Part shown: positions 10,774 to 19,329 of the stretch, in pieces | Layout of the letters: each line of letters starts with the position of its first letter | Position numbering within the stretch: position 1 is the stretch's first letter | NCBI RefSeq assembly: GCF_000150955.2 | Contig: NC_011697.1 | Coordinates: 304,798-342,734, forward strand | Reading direction: 5' to 3' | From: Phaeodactylum tricornutum CCAP 1055/1 | Lineage: Eukaryota > Bacillariophyta > Bacillariophyceae > Surirellales > Neidiaceae | Length of the DNA stretch: 37,937 nt | Made by a program: the position numbers and the translations under genes | The notes under the pieces: generated by a model | Seen by the model: only the letters and a program-made list of their open reading frames with translations | What the model was told of the DNA's origin: nothing | The model's database searches: none

Positions 10774-11823
10774 TTACTTGTGTTTAAATTCCGGCGTGCG
10801 CTTTTCCAAAAAGGCCGACATACCTTCCGTTTGATCCTCGGTGGCGAAGAGCGCGTGAAAAAAGCGGCGTTCGAGCCGTAGTCCTTCTTGTAGCGGTAAT
10901 TCTTGTGACGCATTGACGGCTTCCTTGGCCATCATGACGCTCATCCGTCCCTTACTGGCGATCCCCGCGGCCATTTTTACCGCTTCGTCGACGAGTTCGT
11001 CGGCCGGATATATTTTGGCGACGAGGCCGGCTCGTTCCGCGGCGGCAGCGTCCATCATTTCACCCGTTAGACACATGTGCATGGCCTTGGCCTTACCAAT
11101 CGCCCGGGTCAAGCGCTGCGTTCCGCCGGCACCGGGGATGACGCCCAGATTGATTTCCGGTTGCCCAAATTTGGCCTTGTCGCCGGCAATCAGAATGTCA
11201 CACATCATGGCGAGTTCGCAACCGCCGCCGAGGGCAAAGCCGTTGACGGCCGCAATCGTTGGTTTCGAAACGTTGGTGAATTTGGCCCATTCGGAGAACA
11301 TGTTCTGTCGCCCAACGATAAAATGGATTTTGGAATTGTGAGAAAATCAAAGAGTGATGGTGGAGTGGCCATGTGTCTGTCGCTTCCTATCATACAGGTA
11401 TCCGGCACAGGCAACGGTGTATCACACATGGTCGTTCCAATGGTAAATATAGGTGAAAGTACGTACCGTTCGGTAGGCGTATTCAAAGGTGCGGGTTTGC
11501 ATTTCGGAAATATCCGCTCCCGCGGCAAATGCCTTGGTGGATCCGGTGACAACTAGACAACCAATGGCGTCGTCCTGGTCCAAGGCGGTGGCGGCGTGGA
11601 TCAGATCGTCAAAGAGGGCGTCGCAGAGCGCGTTGAGCGCCTTGGGACGGTGGAGACGAATCAATCCGACACCAAGATCGGGTTTGGTCTCGACTTGCAC
11701 GAATTCGTAGGAATCTTTTAGTAACGAGGACGCCCAACGTACGGTACGGCTGCTCGTACGGAGCCGAGGGCTTTGGTGTTTGATGGTCGCCAGCACGCGA
11801 CGGGAGCCCGTCCAATACGACAT
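10774..11823 (-). CDS. ECHS1: mitochondrial short-chain enoyl-CoA hydratase
   Basis: Spliced gene: exon 1 11467..11823 (119 codons), intron 11305..11466 (162 bp, GTACGT...ACAG), exon 2 10774..11304; 295 residues, close to the 290 of the mammalian enzyme. The enzyme hydrates 2-trans-enoyl-CoA to 3-hydroxyacyl-CoA in fatty-acid beta-oxidation and branched-chain amino acid breakdown. The N-terminus up to about residue 35 is Arg/Ser-rich and without acidic residues ([20 protein letters not shown]), a mitochondrial presequence. The oxyanion-hole segment [12 protein letters not shown] and both catalytic glutamates are present: E149 in [11 protein letters not shown] and E169 in [16 protein letters not shown], 20 residues apart as in the rat enzyme (E144, E164). 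The C-terminus ([13 protein letters not shown]) is typical. The splice joins EYAYRT to NMFSEW. A role as an isomerase or hydroxyisobutyryl-CoA hydrolase is unlikely given both glutamates. Confidence 0.93.
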
Positions 11824-12361
11824 ACTCGGGTAGGTTTTAGGTCGGTTATCTTGTTGTACTGATTCGGTAAGTTTTGTGCGGATCGAATCGAATCGATTGT
11901 GGCACGAGTAGTGAGTATGAAGTGGTTGCGGATTCCTTTTGACGACGGCTCCCGTTCACGTCTTTCCACTGTTTATGTGTGACAACAGTATTTGTGTTTC
12001 CCAACAGTCCAAGATCCGAACGAAACGAAAATGATTCTTGGATCTCGAACGTCCCCGACGTCTTCGGAGAACCCGGATTCGAAAGGAGTTTGTGAGATGG
12101 GAGTTTTCTCTGGGCGTACCAAATAGAATTCCAAGGAATCGAACACCGCAATGGGTGTCACAGATAATGACGGTCAACGACCTAGCTAACTAATTAACTA
12201 GTCCAGCCAGCTAGGTAGGTGGTACCTAGTTTCCTCTACTGCTCTCACGTGTCTGGGAAAGCCGACTCGCACTGGGACTCTAGTGTTCGGCCCGTTGGGG
12301 GGTGCCAATGATTCCTTAGTGGTTGATTGATTGATTGATTGATTCGTGTCCACGCTCCACC
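11824..12361. other. divergent promoter region between enoyl-CoA hydratase and phosphofructokinase 1
   Basis: About 540 bases. Contains short GGTA-type and TTGA-type repeats near the right end (12195-12342). Overlapping short frames on the minus strand have no protein character. No further features seen. Confidence 0.55.
12323..12342. repeat. (TTGA)5 microsatellite in the phosphofructokinase 1 5' UTR
   Basis: Five TTGA units ending about 20 bases before the start codon at 12362. In the plus frame they can be read as a fake N-terminal extension that begins with TTG, which is why the ATG after them is taken as the true start. Confidence 0.85.
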
Positions 12362-14350
12362 ATGAATGAGAGACGGAACCGCGCTTCTTGGCTGGTACTC
12401 GCCGTCACGGGGGGTCCGCTGCTGCTTTCGGTATCGTCACGGTGTTTCGTCGACGCCTTTTCTATCGCGTCCTCCGTCTCGTCACGGAGCTCGGCACACA
12501 TCGGCGATTCGTCGTCGGTGCGCTTTCTGTTTGCCGACGAGTGTTCGCTAAATACTTTTGATGCGGAGGAGTGCATTGCAACGGCAGGATACGTCCGCGA
12601 CCCGACGGAGGCCTCCAGCGTCGACAACGTCTTGGTCGCTGAAATCGAAACCTTGCGCGACAAATTCACGTCGTTCGAAAACGTGGATGCACACGTAAAG
12701 ACGACCAATATGATCAAGTATTGTCGGAGAAGGGAAGGCAAACGACTTTTGGCCTCGGATACAATCGCTCCCTCCGTCAACTCGAGAATCGCCAATATTG
12801 AATACAATCATCTCATTGAAGATCGGTACGTATCAAACAACGCCGTGTCGTGCGCCTACCGGTGAGCCACACCGACTGCGCGCTAAATTGAAAATTCTAC
12901 TGACCCCACCGCCGTTGCTGGACTGTTGTAGAGAACTCGTCTTGGTCGACACCGTTCGTGTTCCTGGTATGGACAAGTCGTCACGAGCGTTCCACCGTGC
13001 CGGTCCCCGGAAATTGTTGCATTTCGATCCGTCGCTGGTCAACGCCGCCATTGTTACCTGCGGTGGACTCTGCCCGGGTCTCAACAACGTTATTCGTGAG
13101 CTCGTGCATTCTCTACACAACTTGTACGGCGCACAGAACGTCTGGGGCATTACCGGTGGCTACCACGGCTTTCACAATCCCGAATACGCACCCGTCTTGT
13201 TGACGAACGAAATGGTGGAAAACATTCATCACGAAGGTGGGACCATCTTGCGGACATCCCGGGGCGGATTTGAGATCGACGCGATAGTGTCATTCTTGCG
13301 TTCCAAGAGTATTTCGCAACTCTACATTATCGGTGGTGACGGTACTCACCGAGGGTAAGTGCAGAACGTTGTGGTTGTTGTCGTTGTTTTTTATGCTGTC
13401 GTTGTTGTTACTATTGTTGTTGCTGTTGCTGTTGACAAAACTGGTGTCGAATTTTAGAACTCCCGCTCTTACCCCGTTCTCATTATTGGATCTCGCTGTT
13501 TCCGTTCGTTCTCTGCTTCGATTCAATCAATGCTGACACCAACAGTGCCTACAAAATCCACGAGGCATGTATGGAAGCCGGCTTGAACATTGCCGTTGCC
13601 GGAATTCCTAAAACCATCGACAACGACATTGATTACATCGATCGCAGCTTTGGGTTCGTGAGCGCTGTCGAAGCGGCGCAGGCGTCGATCCGCTCGGCCA
13701 AGACCGAGGCTATGTGCACCGTACCCAACGCGGTTGGCATCATCAAGCTCATGGGGCGGTCGGCGGGCTACCTGGCCACCTTTGCGGCTTTGGGGTCCGG
13801 CGACGTGGATTTGGTGCTGGTACCGGAAGTGCCCATCGTACTGGACGGACCGGGCGGTGTGTTGCCGTTTTTGCGGCAGCGTGTGAAAGAGCAAAAGTTT
13901 GCCGTGGTGGTGGTGGCGGAAGGAGCCGGCGAAGAGCTACTGGAAGCCACGAATGTGGTGGACAGGGGAGGGAACCGGCTGTTGCCTCCGATCGGAGAAT
14001 ACATGCGGGACCGAATTAAGGAGTACTTTGTGGAGCACGGCGAAGAGGCCACAATGAAGTATATTGACCCGTCGTACACGGTACGGTCGGTACCCGCGAA
14101 CGGCGCGGACTCGCTGTATTGTATGGAGCTTGCGCAGAACGCGGTACACGGAGCCATGGCGGGGTACACGGGCTTTTCTGTGGGGTTGGTGAACAACAAC
14201 GTGGTGTATTTGCCCATCCCCCAGCTGGTGGCGTCCAGTCCTCGTCAAATGAGTCCCTGTGGTACTACGTGGGAACGCGTTCTGGCTATGACGGGGCAAC
14301 CGAACACGACGCCTTACGTTCGTTCCGAAGAGCAGCCCATTCCCCTATAG
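12362..14350 (+). CDS. PFK: ATP-dependent 6-phosphofructokinase, copy 1 (with N-terminal presequence)
   Basis: Spliced gene: exons 12362..12825, 12932..13354 and 13546..14350; introns of 106 and 191 bp, both GT-AG; 563 residues. It phosphorylates fructose 6-phosphate to the 1,6-bisphosphate. Signature motifs: GGDGTHRG (289-296), PKTIDND (317-323, catalytic Asp 321), LMGRSAGYLA, PEVPIVLDGPGG and GAMAGYTGFSVG. The glycine in GGDGT, where pyrophosphate enzymes have Asp, together with Lys in PKTIDND, is the pattern of plant-type ATP-PFK. The ATG at 12362 has an ACC context. The first about 35 residues have a hydrophobic core and end CFVDAF-SIASS; an Ala-Phe junction followed by a Ser/Arg-rich stretch is how diatom plastid presequences look, so entry to the secretory/plastid route is possible (inference). 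Copy 2 follows 654 bases downstream in the same direction. Confidence 0.92.
13289..14308 (+). repeat. near-identical tract, phosphofructokinase copy 1 member
   Basis: This 1020-base tract covers the end of exon 2, all of intron 2 and nearly all of exon 3, and matches 15716-16736. By eye I count about 17 substitutions and one single-base indel; the whole intron differs by one substitution and one T in a homopolymer. To the left, coding identity falls sharply and intron 1 is unrelated; to the right, similarity stops abruptly after the shared CGAACACG. Confidence 0.9.
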
Positions 14351-15003
14351 AAAAGGACGACTGATTTTGCTCAACGCTAAATTAATAACACGTGAAGCCT
14401 CCCAAGTTCCTTAGTCTATTGCAAATTCTCCGTAAACAATTGATACAGGATGGAAGAATCATGAGGGGCCTACCAATAGAAAATCTCTGTATCACTGCAA
14501 GCTAGAACAAGGTGGTTGTAGAGAGCAGACGAAATCTCTACTCAGAAGACAAGTAATCCTTTGGAATCGGCAAGGTGAAGTCTCTCTAACAGTAAAGGAT
14601 GTTATGGTGGCTAACGACTCGCCTGTTAGGTCATTATTTGACGCCAAGTCTGAGTGAATGTCGGCTGTCGTATGCTTTATATGAAGAGTTCCTGTGACGC
14701 GTCGTCTGAGGAGACAGTTCCTTTCTGTAGAATTCCAAGGAGTTGGACTTTTCTCTGTAATCTGTCAATTAATTGCGAAAGCGCTTTCGATTTCCCTCGA
14801 TTCAACAAATCGTAGATACCATCGGTTCCTATTGGTTGCGCGAAGTGAGGCATGAGTTCGGGAAAGCAACATAATGGCTGACATTCTCTAGTAGAGGTTC
14901 CGTTTACTGTTTCTTCTCACTCACTGTCAGTAATCATCTTCCTGAATATTTGAAGAAAGCAACAAGCTTGCTTTTCCGCCAGAGTTTTTTAAAAGGCTAA
15001 CCT
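14351..15003. other. intergenic between the tandem phosphofructokinase genes
   Basis: About 650 bases holding the copy 1 3' end and the copy 2 promoter. An in-frame TAA at 14998-15000 lies immediately before the codon preceding the copy 2 ATG. No gene, repeat or trace of the missing copy 2 presequence seen. Confidence 0.6.
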
Positions 15004-16814
15004 ATGTTTGCCGACGACTGCTCTCTCGAATCTGTCGGTTCTAAGGAATACGACGCCTGTGACGGCTACGTGCAAGACACAGATATATTCCTTCAAAAAG
15101 TGTTTGTTGCCAAGATTGAAAGCCTGCGCGGAAAATACCCATCATACCAAGCGGAAGGTGAGATCGGTAACAATCGAATCAAATACACCCTAAAGCCAGA
15201 CGATCATCCCAAGCCGGGAAGTTCTCCCGATGTCCCGAAGCGGGCGCGAAGGGCTAACATCCAATACAATCATTTCGTAGAAGAACGGTAAGCTGATACA
15301 AGGCTATCATCTCGTGCGCCTTTTGAAATGTTTGCTAAGATCTACATTGGAATTGCAGAGAAATTCTTTTAGTTGATACCATACGTAAACCCGGTATGGA
15401 AAAGGTTTCGAGAGCGTTCCTTCGAGGCGGGCCTCGACGTATTTTGCATTTCCGGCCGTCCCAGGTAAATGCCGCCATTATCACTTGTGGTGGACTCTGC
15501 CCCGGCCTCAATAACGTCATTCGTGAGCTCGTACATTCTCTACACAACCTGTACGGCGCACAGGATGTCTGGGGCATTACCGGTGGGTATCATGGCTTTC
15601 ACAATCCCGAATACGCACCTATTTTACTTACAAAAGAAATGGTGGAAAACATTCACCACGAGGGCGGTACCATCTTGCGGACATCCCGTGGAGGTTTTGA
15701 AATGGACAAAATATTGTCATTCTTGCGTTCCAAAAGTATTTCGCAACTCTACATTATCGGTGGTGACGGTACTCACCGAGGGTAAGTGCAGAACGTTGTG
15801 GTTGTTGTCGTTGTTTTTTTATGCTGTCGTTGTTGTTACTATTGTTGTTGCTGTTGCTGTTGACAAAACTGGTGTCGAATTTTAGAACTCCCGCTCTTAC
15901 CCCGTTCTCATTATTGGATCTCGCTGTTTCCGTTCGTTCTCTGCTTCGATTCAATCAATGCTGACATCAACAGTGCCTACAAAATCCACGAGGCATGTAT
16001 GGAAGCCGGCTTGAACATTGCCGTTGCCGGAATTCCTAAAACCATCGACAACGACATTGATTACATCGATCGCAGCTTTGGGTTCGTGAGCGCTGTCGAA
16101 GCGGCGCAGGCGTCGATCCGCTCGGCCAAGACCGAGGCTATGTGCACCGTACCCAACGCGGTTGGCATCATCAAGCTCATGGGGCGGTCGGCGGGCTACC
16201 TGGCCACCTTTGCGGCTTTGGGGTCCGGCGACGTGGATTTGGTGCTGGTACCGGAAGTGCCCATCGTACTGGACGGACCGGGCGGTGTGTTGCCGTTTTT
16301 GCGGCAGCGTGTGAAAGAGCAAAAGTTTGCCGTGGTGGTGGTGGCAGAAGGGGCCGGCGAAGAGCTACTGGAAGCCACGAACGTGGTGGACAGGGGAGGG
16401 AACCGGCTGTTGCCTCCGATCGGAGAATACATGCGAGACCGGATCAAGGATTACTTTGTGGAGCACGGCGAAGAGGCTTCGATGAAGTACATTGACCCTT
16501 CGTACACGGTACGGTCGGTACCCGCGAACGGCGCGGACTCGCTGTATTGTATGGAGCTTGCGCAGAACGCGGTACACGGAGCCATGGCGGGGTACACGGG
16601 CTTTTCCGTGGGGTTAGTGAACAACAACGTGGTGTATTTGCCCATCCCCCAGCTGGTGGCGTCCAGTCCTCGTCAAATGAGTCCCTGTGGTACTACATGG
16701 GAACGCGTTCTGGCTATGACGGGGCAACCGAACACGGCTAGTGATGCTATTGCTGAAAAAGGTGGCTGTCAACATTATGATCCACTCGACCACTTTCACG
16801 AACTTCGCGTGTGA
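15004..16814 (+). CDS. PFK: ATP-dependent 6-phosphofructokinase, copy 2 (no presequence)
   Basis: Spliced gene: exons 15004..15287, 15359..15781 and 15974..16814; introns of 71 and 192 bp, both GT-AG; 515 residues. All motifs of copy 1 are kept (GGDGTHRG, PKTIDND, LMGR, PEVP, GAMAGYTGF), so it should be an active ATP-PFK. The start is firm: an in-frame TAA sits two codons upstream, and MFADDCSLES lines up with residue 57 of copy 1 (LFADECSLNT), so this copy lacks the roughly 55-residue presequence and should be cytosolic. The N-terminal 90 residues and the first third of the catalytic domain differ clearly from copy 1, while intron 2 and exon 3 are almost identical. The C-terminal tail (ASDAIAEKGGCQHYDPLDHF...) is different from that of copy 1. 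Confidence 0.92.
15716..16736 (+). repeat. near-identical tract, phosphofructokinase copy 2 member
   Basis: Partner of 13289-14308. The substitutions are not even: the left 600 bases, including the intron, are almost free of differences, while about 12 of them fall in some 200 bases from 16346 on. That patchiness suits one or more conversion events rather than a single recent duplication. Confidence 0.9.
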
Positions 16815-17256
16815 GTTGATACGAATCGTTCGAAGCGACTCAAGGTCTCGTCGCAAGGTAGGCATATGGGTGGATAGGTAGGTAGGTAAGTATTGGAGCG
16901 GTGTTCCTTTTTAAGCTAGCAGCACGTATTTTTCAAAGACTAAAATCAATATAGGATTGTTCCGTAGATTTTGCTTGTTTACTGGAGTTATTGACAGTGA
17001 TTGCTCTTAAAGTTAGTCAGCTTTGAAGTACGAATATCTGACAGTTACCGTACTGTCGTTCTGGAAGCACACAAGCCATACTCAAATGATGACATTTGGG
17101 ATAAATATGATCGTTTGGACTCCCCCCTGGCTGCCTTGCCGTGATCCGTTGCGCCGAGGTTGTCGAGCAAAGCTTGATCGTTCTATTGCACACAACGATG
17201 AAAACCTAATATACCATTCTACCATTACACATAGACCACAGTCAAAACCATTTATC
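16815..17256. other. intergenic between phosphofructokinase 2 and the FG nucleoporin
   Basis: About 440 bases with a short GGTA run at 16873-16888. The nucleoporin frame extends left into this region only through TTG and weak ATGs; that sequence has none of the FG-repeat composition, so it is treated as 5' UTR and promoter. Confidence 0.55.
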
Positions 17257-18786
17257 ATGGCGAGTTTTAACTTTGGGAGTAGCGGAGGAAGTGGTACGAA
17301 CAATAGCGCTCCGGGGGGAAACAGTAGCAGTAGAAGCGGCGGTGGCTTTTCGTTCGGTGGCTCCTCGTCCACACCCGCACCAGCTCCAGCGGCTGGAGGC
17401 TTTTCGTTCGGCGCGGGCGTTGGTGCCACCGGCGGTGCTGGATCCACTTCCGCACCGGCGTTTGGGAGTAGCAGTGGTGGGGGGTTTGCGTTCGGGGCGC
17501 CATCGACGGGTAGTAGTACGCCAACGCCAGCTCCAGCATCGGGTGGTACAGTGAGCAGTACCGGAGGGTCCGGCGCCGGTGCTTTTAGCTTTGGAACGCC
17601 CGCGGTAGCTTCCAACACTACCGCAGCACCGGCTTCGGGTACTGGTTTTTCCTTCGGGGCTACACCAGTAACCGCCAAGACGAGTGACAGTAACCAGAAG
17701 CCTGCTCCATCACAGTCAATGGGAAGTGGTTTTAACTTCGGTGGCGCCCCATCCACGAAACAGCCAGCGAGTACCAGTACTTCCAGTGGAGGAGGAGGAG
17801 GTTTTTCTCTCAGCAGTTCGGGTACCAGTGATCCGTTGCCTACTTTGGGACAAAACTCTGATAGTGATAAGCATAAGAGCACCACTGGTGGATTTACTTT
17901 TGGAGACAGTAAAACACCAGCAGCAGCATCTGCGTTTACCGGAAGCGATGGCAAGGCTGCATCGAACCCCGAAGGTGGCGCTTCTACGAGTGGATTTTCC
18001 TTTGGAGGCGCTACCGCGGCTCCGGCACCGGTAGCGGCTGCCTCGACGCCCCAACCCGAAGCAAAATCGTCCAGTTTTTCCTTTGGGGGGTCCACGCCGG
18101 CTCCGGTCAGTACACCGACACCGGCAACTCCGAAAGATCCAGTCACTCCCGCGCCTGTACCGACCCCGGGACAAACTGCGGCTCCCGCACCGACAATTAC
18201 AGCTCCTAGCACAGAACCCGTCAAACTCGAGTATCAAACTCTCACGGTCGAAGAAACCCTCAACGTCTTTCAAAAGGAATTGGAAAAGGATGCGCTTGCG
18301 TATGTTGCCGAAGCCCTTCGAGTTGCTGAGTACGACGCGATTTTACGGGATTCGCAACGAGACATGGCGAAACTCGCGCAACAGACGCAGCGATGCCTGG
18401 TGCAGCAGGAAGAAGTCGAACGTGTGCTCACGGGCATTGCAGCCTATCAAACCGAATTGGACGGTACTTTAGAAACGATCGAAACCCACGTGGACGAGCT
18501 CTTTCAAGCTCAAGGCGCTTTGGCCACGGTCGATGCCGATTTGGAACGGGAACGCGCCTACAGTACGGCGGAAGCCATCACGACGCGTTTTCAAACACTG
18601 CACCGTTCGCTCCAGGAAACGGCGCTCACGCTGGACGATACCCGAACCCGCGTACTACAGGGGGATGTCGGACAGATAGTCAAGATTCTGAGCCAACATC
18701 AAACCAGTTTGACCGAGTTGGAAACGGTCGGGCGTCGGGTAGAACGCGACATTGCGGAAGTGCAGAAAGCTTTGCAGCAGCACTAA
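17257..18786 (+). CDS. NUP62: Nup62/Nsp1-type FG nucleoporin
   Basis: Single exon, 509 residues. Start taken at the ATG at 17257 (context ATCATGGCG) since MASFNFGSSGG directly begins the repeat region. Residues 1-310 are Ser/Gly/Ala/Pro/Thr-rich with more than a dozen GFSFG, GFNFG, AFSFG or GFAFG repeats, the natively unfolded barrier that binds transport receptors. A Pro/Ala/Thr linker follows. From about residue 325 to the end lies the Nsp1_C coiled coil, beginning LEYQTLTVEETLNVFQKEL and continuing as heptad-rich helix, the part that in other eukaryotes assembles with Nup54 and Nup58 in the central channel and with Nup93. The length matches animal Nup62 (about 520). A 380-codon antisense frame over the repeats is a composition artefact. 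Confidence 0.92.
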   Translation: MASFNFGSSGGSGTNNSAPGGNSSSRSGGGFSFGGSSSTPAPAPAAGGFSFGAGVGATGGAGSTSAPAFGSSSGGGFAFGAPSTGSSTPTPAPASGGTVSSTGGSGAGAFSFGTPAVASNTTAAPASGTGFSFGATPVTAKTSDSNQKPAPSQSMGSGFNFGGAPSTKQPASTSTSSGGGGGFSLSSSGTSDPLPTLGQNSDSDKHKSTTGGFTFGDSKTPAAASAFTGSDGKAASNPEGGASTSGFSFGGATAAPAPVAAASTPQPEAKSSSFSFGGSTPAPVSTPTPATPKDPVTPAPVPTPGQTAAPAPTITAPSTEPVKLEYQTLTVEETLNVFQKELEKDALAYVAEALRVAEYDAILRDSQRDMAKLAQQTQRCLVQQEEVERVLTGIAAYQTELDGTLETIETHVDELFQAQGALATVDADLERERAYSTAEAITTRFQTLHRSLQETALTLDDTRTRVLQGDVGQIVKILSQHQTSLTELETVGRRVERDIAEVQKALQQH

Positions 18787-19329
18787 CACCACACAGCCTT
18801 GCGTGACATCAAAGACAAGCTTCTCCTAGTGATGATTGGATGGCCGAGAGAAGTACGGTGAGCGAATTGAGCAATAAGTTGCATACCTAGCTGTTGCTTT
18901 GAAAAGAAGTAATACTATAAGCTCCAAACCAAGCGTACAGTTGCTACGTCGTATTAAATGTGAAAATATGGGAGTTCGTTCGTTGTGTTGCACTCGCAGT
19001 TCCTTAGTGTCTGAGCTCGTAGATTCTATTGACAGGTGACTGTGATATCTCCCCGGTCATTGTTGGACATTTTGGTCGTTTTCGTCGCGATGGCGTTCCG
19101 TGTACTTTTGGTGCTCACCTATAGTTGATGTGACGGTGAATTGCGTCGCTGGCAGTGAACACAGGCAGGCACCGTCGGGACAATCGTCTCTTGTTCATCA
19201 TCCGTCCTGAGTCCTGTTAGCTCTCTGTGTGTGCGCGAAAGCTGTAGATATCTGCACACTGACTTTTCATTGTTGGTGCATCGATCCCATTTCATCGCTC
19301 CGTGGAGGTGGGTCGAAGGTAGCGTCACA
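18787..19329. other. intergenic, nucleoporin 3' end and GT77-like copy C promoter
   Basis: About 540 bases. The copy C frame is open to 19231 but only through a GTG, so this part is taken as 5' UTR. No other feature seen. Confidence 0.55.

Noticed and set aside
13523-13894. Minus-strand frames repeated in both phosphofructokinase genes (also 15951-16322)
   Set aside because: Their conservation is only a by-product of the near-identical tract; no domain.
17082-18224. Long minus-strand frame (380 codons) opposite the FG nucleoporin
   Set aside because: It is Pro/Ala/Gly low-complexity sequence mirrored from FG repeats; GC-rich repeats keep several frames open. No domain and no independent start context.
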